NCBI GenBank assembly: GCA_944548615.1
Contig: OX155964.1
Span: forward strand, 16,542,484 to 16,606,483
Origin: Micropterix aruncella
Lineage: Eukaryota > Arthropoda > Insecta > Lepidoptera > Micropterigidae
Length of the DNA stretch: 64,000 nucleotides
Direction: 5' to 3'
Each line of letters begins with the position of its first letter. Position 1 is the first letter of the stretch. The translations under genes were made by a program, and so were the position numbers. The notes beneath the pieces were generated by a model that was not told where the DNA came from, ran no database searches, and was given only the letters and a program-made list of their open reading frames with translations. Shown one piece after another: positions 1 to 11,640 of this stretch.

Positions 1-289
1 GAGTGCAAATACACCGAAGCGTTTCCATTCTCCTTAAGTATTTGTGAAGCGTTTGTTCAGTAAGAAAAACAAAGGACGTTAATGGCCGAGGCGACGTTAA
101 AAATAAAACACGAAAGATTGTCAAGAGGAAGCTGGTGACGTCAGGCCTCTTATCACGGCTAATTTATTTATTTATTGGTTTTCGACAACATTAAAACAAC
201 AAAAATCACAGGCGCAAACATATTTATATACATATATTAAAATGGATGTTGGTATAACTGTCTGAGCTTAATATACTCCGACATTATTT

Positions 290-795
290 GACCGATCATC
301 ATGAAAGTTGGCACATATATGTATTTTTTCATGGAGAAGGATGTTATGTTATCCGCTTTGTTGTAACTCGCCACTAGATGGTGCTGCAGTGCATCAACTT
401 CTCATGAAAATTGGTATACACAGGTATTTGAGCCCGGATAATATTTTCTCGCTATCCACATTTTTGTAACTCGCCATTAGGTGGCGCTGCAGCATATCAA
501 CGTATATATCGTTCAACCGATCGCCATGAAAATTAGTATACATAAGTATGTATTTGAGCAAGGATAATATTTTCGCGCTATCCACTTCGTTGTGACTCAC
601 AACTAGATGGCGCTGCAGTACATCTATTTTTACATAAACCATTCAACCGATCGGTATGAAAATTAGCATAGGTATTTAGCACGGATAATATTTTCGCGCT
701 ATCCACTTCGGTATGACTCGCCATACCCTAGATGGCGCTGCAGCACATAAACTACTATACCGTTTAACCAATCGTCATAAAAATTATAAATGCGA
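290..795. repeat. Tandem repeat of about 100-125 bp, four copies, each with a CTCF-like box
   Basis: Four degenerate units repeat the string 'ACCGATCGTCATGAAAATT...GGATAATATTTTCGCGCTATCC...CTCGCC'. Each ends in a box like CCACTAGATGGCGCTGCAG, at about 371-389, 474-492, 600-618 and 725-743. The box matches the CCACYAGRKGGCGC consensus of CTCF with zero to two mismatches. Spacing is about 103, 126 and 125 bp. The unit is non-coding and open frames over it are incidental. Confidence 0.75.
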
Positions 796-854
796 AATAA
801 GGAGTTGAAAAGAACCAATGAACCGATGTGATTTTTTGAATAGTTATAGCTGAA

Positions 855-912
855 GATACAGGGGGGAGGGGAAGGTGAGGGAGGGGAGGGGAGGGAGGGG
901 GGGGGGGGTGGA
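855..912 (+). repeat. G-rich tract, possible G-quadruplex
   Basis: An almost uninterrupted run of G-blocks (GGGGGG A GGGG AA GG ... GGGGGGGGGGG) separated by single A or AA. It has far more than four G-runs of three or more with short loops, so quadruplex folding is possible. No gene is nearby, and replication slippage could explain it. Confidence 0.5.
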
Positions 913-1271
913 TTTTACTTTCCTGGCCCACCAATCGACAAGGAGGAAAGTATTGTGTATGCGCAGTTGATTTTTTCGAGATGAAGTCGGAAATATCTAA
1001 TTTAAGGTGACGCTATTGGCTAAATCAAATTCAACTTTCGCTTGAGACAGACAATGGGTGAGGTAAGCGGGAATGAAGCGGGGTACGATTACGGTAGGGG
1101 TATTTTTTAGCGCCCTCTATGAGTACACGGTTATAACTACTTGATTGCGCGCGACCACCGCGTAAAATTAGCGCTGTCGTCGCGCACGGCGCGTATGCGA
1201 CATGTGACGTCGCTATTGGGACATGCGCTCCCAACTAAAGATCGCGGTCGGCCGCGCTGTGGCAGCAGTAA

Positions 1272-1440
1272 TCTATACTAATATTATAAAGAGGTAAAGT
1301 TTGTGACGTTGTAGGAAGTGTAACTCTGGATTTACTGACCCGATTTTGAAAATTCTTTTACCAATAGAAAGCCACGTTATTTGTGAGTGTCATAGGCTAT
1401 ATATTATTCCAAAATAAGACTTTTTCGTAGTAGTAGGATT
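1272..1440 (+). mobile_element. Helitron-like (non-autonomous) 5' end
   Basis: It begins A|TCTATACTAATATTATAAAG, has AGGTAAAGTTTGTGACG, and continues with CTGACCCGATTTTGAAAATT and a CATAGGCTATATATTATTCC stretch. This is the usual start and following block of non-autonomous Helitron-type repeats in Lepidoptera (5' TC after an A). A matching 3' CTAG hairpin end was not located, so its length is unknown. Confidence 0.6.
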
Positions 1441-1807
1441 TCCAAAGTAAGTCGAAAAAAACGGTCGAACGAAAACGTTTCTAACTAACGCTGCCTTAAT
1501 GATGAGAGATATATGATTAAGTTCTAGAAAAAAGTTGTAGAGCTTGATAATGCCTACAAAAAAGTCAGCGACAGCATATGTGTAACTTTTATATTTTAGT
1601 CACAAAAAGTAGTTTTTCAAATTAAAAAAATAATTTTAAATCGTTAGGTCATGTTTATTGGTCATATTATCAACAATTATGAATTATTATCAAAATAGGT
1701 AAATTTATCGTCTTAAGTGTTTAAAAACAAAACACTTTTTCCTTTTACTGCATAAATAGTTGAAGAGATAATTCGACATAGGTATGTAACCGCGACCGTG
1801 TCGTCTA

Positions 1808-1900
1808 TCTATACTAATATTATAAAGAGGTAAAGTTTGTGACGTTGTAGGAAGTAATCTCTGGATCTACTGAACAATAGAATAATAGGCAATATCCCCT
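1808..1900 (+). mobile_element. Second Helitron-like 5' end, tandem to the first
   Basis: The same start sequence recurs 536 bp downstream (TCTATACTAATATTATAAAG then AGGTAAAGTTTGTGACG) and diverges after about 60 bases. It may be a nested or tandem insertion of the same family, or a duplication of the 5' end. Confidence 0.55.
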
Positions 1901-2239
1901 TCAGAATAAGAATATTTAGGCAAGTTCTGTAATTTATTATCATATCGAAGGTTAAAAGGTAATCGGGTATAAGCGACATAAACCGAAGTGCCCACGAGAG
2001 CAGTTTAAAGTTTGAAATTGCATAAAAATGGACTTAACTTTTTTATTTATTGTCATATCGTGAAAATGGAAACAGGTCTAGAATCAGGAAAAATAAAAGC
2101 ATTAATTGGCACACTTACTTATTTATTTACACGTTGTTTTATGTGGCTCTATGTCGCTTAGATCAATTGATCTCATTTTCCGTATGAGGTAATAAGGCAT
2201 AAGTTACATTTACACAGAAAAAAACGAAGAGTATAGAAA

Positions 2240-2415
2240 ACTAAGCTACATTTGATATCCTCATACCAAGAGGCAATAGGGCATGTCACATGACTGTAGA
2301 ATAACTTAAATGGGTAAAGAAGGACAAGTGCGATTCACATCATTATGCCAGAAGGTAATGGAGCATAAGAAATAGTGCTTAGCAAAAACATCGTGAGGAT
2401 AACCAACAAAAAAAA
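2240..2415 (+). repeat. Direct repeat, left copy, flanking the SWIM-family relic
   Basis: This starts ACTAAGCTACATTTGATATC and ends TAACCAACAAAAAAAA. It is matched at high identity by 3904-4068, with a few indels. Internally it holds short iterations of an 'AGAGGTAATAGGGCATAAG'-type motif. The two copies share orientation and bracket the broken gene at 2807-3903. Confidence 0.7.
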
Positions 2416-2806
2416 ATATTTTTAATTTTATATAATTAAATTTCATATAATGGAGAATGTTACTGGGTCTGCAAATTCGCTTGCAACTTCGTCATATTAA
2501 AGCTTTTATTTACACAAATACATTAGTTTTTGTTTCATTCAAAAATACCAAGTAGTTTTTGTTTTGCACGCATTAAAACTCCCGTAAATATCGAACCCGG
2601 CGCTCGGGCGGCCGGTTACTGTGTGACGTCATTTTCCAACACTCCGATCGCTCGCGCGCTCTTGTTACTAGAGTACTGCCGGCTGTCAGCGGTTGAAGTA
2701 TGTATTTTGCTCTGAATTAACGAACTCTATTCGTCAGTGGATTTCATTTTGTTTTGTTTCGTCCGTGCACTTCATAGAGTGTATTCAATTAATAAAGTGC
2801 AGTGCA

Positions 2807-3903
2807 ATGGACGAAGGATTTGAAAAAGGGCAATCGGATAATCTACCTAAAATAGATGGATTTATAGTAGTCCATTATTTTTCGAATAATAGTGTTTTTT
2901 TGCCGCCGAAATGCAAGGAGTAATAATGCAAAAGTAAGTAATTATACCCGTCGGCCGCCTGACATAGCTATTTTGAAAATCTAATTTAACGATACCATTT
3001 AATAACCAATTTCGCAAACGCGGCGCAAGTACCAAATCTTTTAAGTTTTGTGTAATATATAAATAGTGAAATGTTAATAGCCACATACCTAATTATTCTT
3101 TTTAATCAAATTTAACTAAATAATTTAACTTATTGCGAATACAGTGAATCGAACAGATGTACAAAACGTTTTTTTTATGCCATGAATAAAATACGTGAAT
3201 CGCCTTTTTAATATCATGAATCGTCTTTTTTGTTTGTTACCTATCGGCAAGAGAGATGATGCTATTGGTTACGTGCAAATTAAACGAGCAGGTGATATTT
3301 GTAAAGTTAAATGTAGAATCGCACCAGAACATCGCGTACGTGCAAAACCATATCATTGCAGTTTAGCATGCGATGAAAAGGACGAAGAAATTTTGAATTT
3401 AGCCTGCGAAGATTGTGCCGCCAGCAAAGGTGGCTGTAAACATGGCGTAACATTTTTAATGTGGTTAAATCATCGAAACGAGGAGACTTCGACAATTTCT
3501 ATTAAGTGTTATTGGAAAAAATCTAAGATCTCAGGTATCGGTACTACACTGAACGTGATTGAGGCTAAACATTTTGGTACAACACGTTAAGTCGAGCAGA
3601 ATGAAAATGATTTTTTCGACAAAGTAATATTAAAACTTCGTGAGCTTCAAATACAGTGCTCGCTCGCACAGTATGTATGTGAAAAAAAGAAGTGGAATAG
3701 GTGTATACCCATTACCTAATTATTAATTTTAAAAAAACGGTGTGGATTTTGATGTCGAGAGTTTTATAACATTTTGTAAAATAGAAATGACGGAATTAAG
3801 ATGTCTTCAAGTAAAAAAATGGGCTACAATATCCCAATCACATTCTAATTTTTGATTTGAGCAGCGCTTCGGATAAATAACAGCCTCAAAAATGACAAAA
3901 AAG
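2807..3903 (+). pseudogene. Decayed gene of the insect SWIM zinc-finger / YqaJ-recombinase-associated family
   Basis: A first segment at 2807 reads MDEGFEKGQSDNLPKIDGF and stops before a GTAAGT donor-like site. After an acceptor-like CGGCAAG (3251) comes a second segment with DDAIGYVQIKR, CKVKCRIAPEHRVRAK, CEDCAASKGGCKHGVTFLMW and CYWKKSKISGIGT. The CxxC...GGCKH region is a SWIM-like zinc site, apparently short of one of the usual cysteines. Past a stop at 3588, homology-like sequence continues in other frames (VESFITFCKIEMTELRCLQV, then RFG*ITASK), which resembles the linker into the C-terminal YqaJ/exonuclease-like domain. That domain is missing. Several stops and frameshifts show it is not functional. 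The family call is from memory of similar insect proteins whose role is not established. Confidence 0.6.
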
Positions 3904-4068
3904 ACTAAGCTACATTTGATATCATCATACTAAGAGGTAATAGGGCATAAGTCATATAACTGTAGAATAACTTAAAGAAGGTTAAGTGACGATTCACATC
4001 ATTATGCCAGAGGAGCATAAGAAACAGTGCTTAGCAAAAACATCGTGAGCATAACCAACAAAAAAAAA
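3904..4068 (+). repeat. Direct repeat, right copy
   Basis: This is the counterpart of 2240-2415. It starts exactly where the recognisable SWIM-family coding similarity ends, which suggests that the repeat or a rearrangement at its edge truncated the gene. Confidence 0.7.
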
Positions 4069-5927
4069 GGAGGTACGCTAATTACTTATTTTTACACACA
4101 TAAAAATCATTTGCAGATCAATCGTTATGCTATATTGTAGTGGATGCTGCAGAACAACATCAAACAACTTTTTTTTGGCACACACAATCATCACGAAATA
4201 GTTTTATAGATAAGTTGACTATTGGTCAACATTATTTTATATTGGTCAACATGCAATTTTATATTATAATTCTGGTAGAAAGTTCGATAATCATACGCAT
4301 ATTACTATTATTCTTACAGCAATGTGTTCCAATTTCAGGTAAAAAGGCCGGTAAACGTTAACCTAATATTATTTTTACAACAAGGAGTTACTTGGACACT
4401 TACTATTCCAATTACGCTTTTCCTACTAGTCTTGACTTACTTTCTTCTCTTACTACTACTACTAGTTTATACTTACTACTACTACTACTACTTTCCTACT
4501 AATCTTTACCTTACCTTTCCTACTAGTCCTACTAGTCTTTTTCTTACTAGCCTTTTCAAAATAGTATGACCACATTTTGTCAATGAATAACAAGACCGTA
4601 TCATCAGTGAAACATACCACTTTGTCATATGACTGTAGAATAAAAGAAAAACAATATCTGTCACAGTTAGTCACGTAACTGCAAAACAATATCGTCAGTT
4701 TGGGAAAAATCGAAAAAATATTGAAAATCATTACGCCGATACCATCAAAAAACGCTAAACATACATGGGAGTGTTTCAGAAAAGCCTCGGCGTGCTCAAA
4801 AATGTAAGCACCTATACTGCATTAATGTGTAGTTCAAGGCCCTACATTTTATGCATTTGCTATACAGAATATAGAATAAACACGTAGGTATATGTAATAG
4901 AAATCCTAAAGAAATTTAATTACCGTGGCATTTTAATGTATATCGCTGCAGTTAATTTATGTACGGTCAACCATTCGAGCCCTCTTTGTGCTAAAAATAT
5001 AAAAAACGGGTTTTATACCACTAAATTAAAAAACATCGCTGGAATTTTCATGCTGGGTTGCTACTTGAGAATCCCTGCCGCCTATCACCACAGCTGTCGC
5101 CCGACTAGATGCGCCGCGTCGATGGATTGAAATTATTAAAATTTGCTACATTGAAACTCATCGTTTTGATTCTATCAGCCCAAATACATATTTTGAATGC
5201 ATTATTGGATGCTAATGAATATTTCTTCCCCATGTTTTGTGATCGATTCCAAGTTAGCACCTTTTTGCAAAATAATATCTTGAAATAGATCGCGTTAAAT
5301 TGTAAAAAAAGAGCGACGCGGAGCCAAAAGCAATACCGGCAGAGTATACGGCCCCGCACGGACTGGACTTGCCAAGGGAATGTCGAGCGGGGCGCTTTAC
5401 ACGGAAGGACTATTTTTGCTTGTGCAGCATACCATTTTACTAAAAGTGCGTTTGACAAAAAAATATTTTTTTGGTTTTTTGGAAGATTGTAATGGAAAAA
5501 GTAAAATAATTAAAAATAAAGCAATGTTAAATTTTGAACATTTACTTCGTACTCATTACCAACATGGTTTCAAGTTGCTAACCCTTATAGATTCCAAGAA
5601 AAATGCTATTTACAAAAAAGCGATGACTTCAGATTTTATTTATTTTTATTAAGAAAAAAATCAAAACATTGAAATTCGACATCGTAGAACAAAATATTGA
5701 AAAATTTCCTACAAGACTCATATTTTTATTATTATTTAAATGTTCGCGGGAGTCACGTAAATTTGATTGCAAAATGTCAGTTTTTCACTGTTTGAGAGAG
5801 GTAGTCGCCTTAAGCCCCCTTGAGACGTAAGTCTCCCTGTGTGTAAGTCTCCCTGTGTGTCTGTCTCTCTATCTGGCTCTGTGTGTATATTATTTTACGA
5901 TAGCGCTGGGTGGGTAAGACAATGAAA
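4069..5927. other. Intergenic or intronic stretch, low complexity, no gene recognised
   Basis: AT-rich sequence with a degenerate (CTA)n-type stretch at about 4440-4560 and further iterations of a TCATATGACTGTAGAATA motif near 4625. A short CTCCCTGTGTGTAAGT duplication lies near 5830-5870. Open frames here match no family I recognise. Confidence 0.4.
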
Positions 5928-6195
5928 CGGCCCGGAGGCATATTGGCTAGGTCGCCTGACCTTACATTGTAAGGTTCCGGGTTCGATTCCCGGCTAGGTC
6001 ACCATTTTCCGTTGGGATAAAATTAAGGGATTTGCATTTCAATTATGACTATCGAATGCAATAACAAGACACATACGTACACACATGCTACACGCACACG
6101 TGCATATAAACACTTCATAATATGTTATTTGTAAGAGATTTTCGAATGACAAAAAATCCACCCATTGTGAAAATTCACAATAAAGAGAGAAAAAT
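5928..6195 (+). mobile_element. tRNA-derived SINE, copy 1
   Basis: The head starts CGGCCCGGAGGCATATTGGC and carries a good pol III B box (GGTTCGATTCC) inside CCGGGTTCGATTCCCGGCTA. The body shares TTTTCCGTTGGGAT and CGAATGCAATAACAAGACAC with copies at 44147 and 55194. The tail has CCCATTGTGAAAATTCACAATAAAGAG. The A box is degenerate and the acceptor stem does not pair, so this is a SINE and not a tRNA gene. Confidence 0.8.
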
Positions 6196-7757
6196 TAAGA
6201 GGGACAAAGGATTCTTTTTTTGAACATTCCTAAAATACTTAGTAATTAATAAAATACTTCTTATTTAATAATTAAAAACTAAGTTCAATCCGATTAATAA
6301 AATCGTAAGCAGAGGCTTAGATTTTAGATTTTTCTATTAGTTTCAGTAAACTTTCGACAGTTGTTTGTAATGATCGAGTCACTATCCAAATAATTTCCCG
6401 TAAGTATTTTACTACTAATAGAATTGATACACTATAATCGATGGTAACAGGGAAAGAATGTATTGCGATATCGACTAATGTTATAAAACTAATTATTTAC
6501 ATTAAAATCTTGAAGATTGTGCCAGAATGTTGTAATTTATTTGAATAATCATTTTAATATTTAATACTGAAATACATAATAATATTTTTTGTTTTAATGT
6601 AATTTAAAAAAATTAAACCATCTGAGTAGACGACAAAAAAACTCAATTTTATGTAATATTATAATTAGGGTCAACAATTTATGTACTTTAATAATTTAGG
6701 GTTCTGCGTATCAGATGACTACCTATAGAAAGCGCATAGCAGCTAAAATCGACAATAATATGATTGCACGTATCGTAGGTTTCTGATATGTATTGGTAAA
6801 GTAGGATGCGACAAAACGACCCCACTACCAATAGTGATCATATGTTTTTGAAAAGCTATTTGCATGCCTATCATTTGTTACTATTTGCGATCAGTCTCAA
6901 ATCATTGTGAGAAAAAAGTTATAGCTAAAACAAATACCTATGCCATCGTATCTAATACTTACTTATTACAGTAAATCATCGTTAGTACGTGTGAGTATTA
7001 GAATAACAAACTAATCGCCATAAATATACTAAAACTGATGATGCAACCGTAATGCATCACTATTGTTACTTTCCGCAAACAAAGAGGTATGACGACGCGA
7101 GACATGGCGGGCGTGGCGTAGCTTCGCATACTCGGCTGGTGATGTGCGACAATTTTTCACATAGTGACACAGAAACATATGGCAGTAATGGAAAGAGTTT
7201 TCCAACGACATATGTCTGATCGTTATTGGTAGTGGGGAAGCGTCGCATTTATTTTTGCCCATCCTCTTTTCCTACTCTATTTGTAGATACCATTGTCGAT
7301 AAATCAATAATGTAGACAATATTGAAAAAAATATCTTATGTTTATTCTTACCTAAATCAATGGATTAATTTCTATGTAATTATTATAACTATTTTTTATA
7401 CGGAATCTTAGCGGGGAGTGCGGCCCTCGCCCTACTCGTGCCCCAGTATTACTATTAGGGGTCCGGCACAATGGTCCGACGTACGCAACGCATTATTACA
7501 TTTGGTCCTTAAATTTGAATAAAAGCAAACACAATTATCCTACACAACGTTCCTTTTAAATGCAAGGGCCAGATGTCATCATGCGCTGCATACGTTGCGT
7601 AAGCAGGCCCAGTGTGTCGGACCCCCTTACGCTATCTCCTCGCAGTGTTGCCTCGCTCCCTCGCGACAAAAATGGAACTCGAATTTTAATTGTAATTCGT
7701 ATGGAATGCCTAGTCTATATATTTATGTCAGTGGTACCAAAATATGGGCTAGCTTAC
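6196..7757. other. AT-rich intron/flank with two weak inverted-repeat elements
   Basis: No gene is recognised. Two imperfect fold-backs are visible. Arms around 6815-6850 and 7205-7240 share CCACTACCAATA and CATATGT. Arms around 7445-7505 and 7560-7640 share GGGGTCCGRCACA and TACGCAACG. They look like old MITE-type insertions. The next exon of the minus-strand guanylyl cyclase gene was looked for here and not found. Confidence 0.4.
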
Positions 7758-7907
7758 CTCTTTGAATGATGTCATGTCTTCTCATTGGGTCGTATATTTC
7801 GTCGTCGACCGACACGACGATATACTCCCCTGAATCCAGTAGGCCACGCCTGTGCAGGCAGGAGACAAAATCCACTAGAGCTATATGCTCTCCAAGAAAG
7901 ACGTAAA
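7758..7907 (-). CDS. Receptor guanylyl cyclase, extracellular-domain exon D (partial gene)
   Basis: This 150-bp exon consists of two bases, 49 codons and one base. It reads YVFLGEHIALVDFVSCLHRR and then GEYIVVSVDDEIYDP. The acceptor is TTTCTTTTCGCAG and the donor AAGAG|GTAAGC. The GEHIALVDFV and VSVDDEIYDP segments are characteristic of the second lobe of the insect guanylyl-cyclase ligand-binding domain. The codon split across the C-D junction gives Val-Tyr-Val-Phe. The next exon, expected to encode the rest of the ectodomain and then the membrane segment, was not recognised in positions 1-7757, so the gene probably continues left of the window. Confidence 0.86.
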
Positions 7908-8474
7908 CTGCGAAAAGAAAATTTATTACATTTTATTACATGAATTATTCTTCTTCAATCAAGTCAAAATTAAAAACACCACTTATTCCATAATTTAAAA
8001 TATTACATAATTTTTTATACAATTAAGCCTAACTAGGTTGCAAAGTATTATATTTTCTTCTAAAGCAGATTAAAAAATATTAAAAATATATATTTATAAA
8101 GAGAAGTTATTTATTTATATTTAATGTCTATATAATATAGGTAAATATGTAGATATATTATAACGTATATATTATAGATAGGTATGTGATTTAGAAATAT
8201 GCCCTTATGGCATTTGGAAAATATATTTTACTACATGGATTCTTGCTTTCATTGCATAAAATCTGATATGTTAGTTTGTCTTTAAATCTATTAAGATTTG
8301 CAGCATTTTTGATGCTTTCTGACCAAATGTAAATTTTAAGGGCCTAAAATATAAAATGTTTCTGGCCATGTGTGCTAAATGTTTAAATACCATGTGTGTT
8401 ACCTATAGAAAACGTAAATTAATTTTATCTCGCACTTTTCATGCAGTCGATTAAACCTATCCTATCTTCTATTA

Positions 8475-8945
8475 GGCGAGTTTATATATGGTGTGGCACC
8501 TACTCATTTAAGTCCTTTTTATCCCAAATATCCGACGTATCTGAAGGATTTTTATTTGCCATTCACTAGTGATAGCCATTCTCTACGCTCCAGTCAGGAT
8601 GATAATCTCGCAATGCCAGGATGATAACCTCGCAATGTCTTCCATTTATGCAAACTCTTTTGCAGTCCAGGAATTCCGTTTATGGAATCTGCTACCATCA
8701 ATGATTCGAAGTGCTCATTTGTTTATCACTTTCAAAAAGTCATTGAAAAAACATTTTTTAAATCAGGTATAAATTGTTATCACCCTCTCGGCCCTGGCCC
8801 TTTCCTCTTCATATATTTAGTGGTTGGCTGTGAGATACTGCTATTACACAATAAGTCCGCCGTTTGTACATTTTGTGTTTTGTGCAATAGAAATTTACAT
8901 ACATGTTTAGGCTGGTTATTATATTTAGAGTAAATATATGTTGAT
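8475..8945 (+). mobile_element. LINE 3' fragment (CR1/Daphne-like C-terminus and UTR), decayed
   Basis: One frame gives YGVAPTHLSPFYPKYPTYL. After a shift comes FAVQEFRLWNLLPSMIRSAH followed by FKKSLKKHFLNQ. The RLWN.LP..IR...FK..LK.H signature is the usual LINE ORF2 C-terminus and parallels the intact LINE at 38673-41699 (RLWNALPSRIR...FKRRLKEHL). The UTR also resembles it (GGCTGTGAGATACTGCT, AATAAGTCCGCCGTTTGT). It contains a 21-bp tandem duplication (CAGGATGATAAYCTCGCAATG) near 8597-8637. It is non-functional. Confidence 0.65.
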
Positions 8946-10100
8946 TCGACTCTGATTTATTGTACAATGTGCGCGGACGCGTCGCGCTGCTGGCGGTGAC
9001 AATTAGTAGAGATGCGTGACTGTTGGATGCTCGTGTGAAATAACCATAAACGGTGAGCCGAGCATATACTCGTATGTATAGACTTGTGAAGACGGGGTAG
9101 AGAGGCGATAGCGGTTGCTATCGTCCAGTTTGTCGATCGGAACGCAGTCCTCAAGTTCTAGGAACGTGAGAAACTTTTTCCTAGTGTAAGAATCAATTGA
9201 GTTGCTATACGATTTTCCTTCGTGAATGTCTTCAATTTTCTATCCTGGTAAATCTAGATTCCAGTATCTAGCAATCATCACATTTTTTAAGTAAACGATG
9301 TACTTACAATATGAAATTATATTTTTTGAAACTAGGCATACATTTCATTTAAGCAATTCACAAAAATATTACAAATTACAATTAAGAAACATCAAATAAA
9401 ATAACATAACTAAAACACAGCAAGAAATTAAACTCAATTGTTAAATGATGCCCTATGTCCGATGTCGCACAACTAAGCAAAGCTTGTGCTTGGGCGGACA
9501 TTTCATAAAGAGAGGGTGGTTGAATACGTAGAAAATAATACATGTAAATACGTTAAAGAACCAAATTTAAAAAAATGAACGAAAGTTAATGAAAAAAATT
9601 AAATGGCTACATGTTATTTTTATTTAATACATTGCCAAAAATGAATTTAAAAATATGAGTCAAAAGTGAAAAATTCGAAATCACAAAAACTAAAAATAAG
9701 AGTAGGTGAAAAAAGTCATAGTTATAAAAATAGTCATAAAATAATCACAATGTCAGAAATCATTGCAAGCTAAATTTTTATTAAATTAGGAATAGCTTAA
9801 AAAAACGACATAATGGTAATTAAAGTAATTATACATAGTCATAAAAGTACCTAATCATAAACATAATCAAATGGTAATAAAAATAATATTTAAATAACAT
9901 AATTCATCAATTATTATTTAAAAACAAATAAATCAGTTAGTAATAAAAAAAAGCAGGGTATAACCGTCTTCGTCACTTCTTTAAATCATTTTTGAAAACT
10001 TGCTGAGTAGGTGCCTCTTTTACAGTTTATATAGTTTTTTTTCAACATATTTTTTATTTGTAAATTTGAACAACTTTACTTATGAATATAAAATTAAGAT
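8946..10100. other. Intronic stretch, no gene recognised
   Basis: A GC-richer island at about 8960-9170 stands out from AT-rich surroundings and could be a decayed solo LTR. Its minus-strand edge reads GTACAATAAATCAGAGTC, but I could not define matching ends. The rest is A/T-rich with LINE-tail-like debris. Confidence 0.3.
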
Positions 10101-10202
10101 GCGTTGAGCGCACTAAGCCATCTAGCAGTAGGTAAATAACCGCGAATAATCAATATTCGCGATATTTTACCAACCGCAAGATGGCGCGGCGTACTCAATG
10201 CT
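10101..10202. mobile_element. Short palindromic element with CTCF-like arms, copy 1
   Basis: The left arm GCGTTGAGCGCACTAAGCCA plus TCTAGCAGTAGGTAAATAA pairs imperfectly with the right arm ending ACCAACCGCAAGATGGCGCG. The centre is near 10151. A second copy with better-matched arms is at 63624-63727. Confidence 0.65.
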
Positions 10203-11640
10203 TTTTATACATATTTCTTTTTAGTTTTTTCGAATAATAAAAAACAGGTTATGTTTTTTTTTGTTTTTTTTTTCCACAATTTTTAGTTAAAAGTTGCTTA
10301 TTTGCTCGTACTGATTCACGCACTTGAAGGATGCCGGTTAATTAATACTCAACCTGTATATCTATAGGTTATGACTAATGAGATTGATAAATGATTCGCT
10401 CGATTTGTTCCGATTTTAAATCGGTCCTTGGCGCGGTCCTTGAGTCTTTGATCGACTCGTTCATTTCTATCAAAGTTGAATGGCGTTCACTCCATTCAGC
10501 TGTCGCCTTGGAGAAGTGTCACAAGACGAGACCGAAGCTCTGACGTCACAATTCGCGCCATAAATCTATTTTCCCTCTTGACTGGTGATCCATCAAAGCG
10601 ACGCAATGACAAGCCGTTAATCGAGTAAGTTTATGATGCAAACGTAACGTAACGATATTTATCCACACTGCTACTGACGGTGCCAGCGGCTACGCCCGCA
10701 CTAAAGCTAAACTCTTAATTATAAAAAAATGCCCAGAAAACGTGAAATTTGCCGACTACATTCTTCTTAACGGTTTTTAACTCCCAACCTTTTAAAAGGC
10801 ATAAATTTGATGTCGATGTTAATTTACCTGTAATGAAAAGGATTTTTACTCAAGTAAGTTTTTGAGAATATTTAGTATGAGAATAATATCTATAACTTTT
10901 CCTTTCAAATATTTTTCGTTACCTATGTATGACATTACAACATAAAATAAAGCATTTTCGCTCAATTATATTTGCAATATTTTTTTTTCTCAAGAATTTA
11001 CATAGCGAGAGGGATTACATTTAATTTGTTGAATGTAAGTTTTTGAAACAAAGGTAATTTCTGAATTTATAGTGAAAATTTTTTGGGTAGCGTTATAAAA
11101 AGTGACTGCTACAATTTCTTATCTATCGTTTATCATTTCTACTATTTTAGTTTATTTTTTAAATTATATTTTTACAAATTTCGGGTTCTAGGAATTCTAT
11201 ACGGGTTTTTGTGTAGACTAATACGCTGAATTATTAAAAAATATAGTGTATAAATAATAACGACGTATTATTGTGTAGGTTTTTTACACGACTGCCGGGA
11301 AAAAGGAGTGTAATGTGTTCAGGGTTCATATAATTGTATGTTTTCTCTTTCTTTATTCTACTAAAACGAATTAGAAGTATGTGGTATCGTTAGAAACGCT
11401 ATGTTATCCCGTGTGTCACAGAGTATCTTCAAAATATTAAGAAATAGTTGTCTAAATGTCCAAATCTCTACATGTAAATAAATTAACATAAATATATCGT
11501 GTTTAGTGTCAAATAAAAATTCTGATTGAGTACGTTCCGTATTTTTACTTTTTAGCCAATTAATCCGTAATTTAAACCGTAATTTACTTGTTAACTAATC
11601 ACTGTCACTGGTCTGCGATGTTGGTTGCCGCGCGTCGCTA
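10203..11640. other. Intronic stretch, no gene recognised
   Basis: A/T-rich sequence without recognisable coding similarity, and with a moderately GC-rich patch around 10400-10620. I see no repeat ends that I can define. Confidence 0.35.

Noticed and set aside
5928..6002. tRNA-gene-like sequence with a good B box
   Set aside because: The acceptor stem does not pair, the A box is poor, and the same head is attached to a shared 200-bp body at 44147 and 55194, so it is a SINE.
7029..7262. 77-codon minus-strand frame
   Set aside because: It lies within an imperfect inverted repeat and has no recognisable similarity; it was checked as a possible next guanylyl cyclase exon and does not fit.
8939..9200. 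Possible solo LTR (GC-richer island with AATAAA on the minus strand)
   Set aside because: No matching TG...CA ends, target duplication or second copy could be found by eye.
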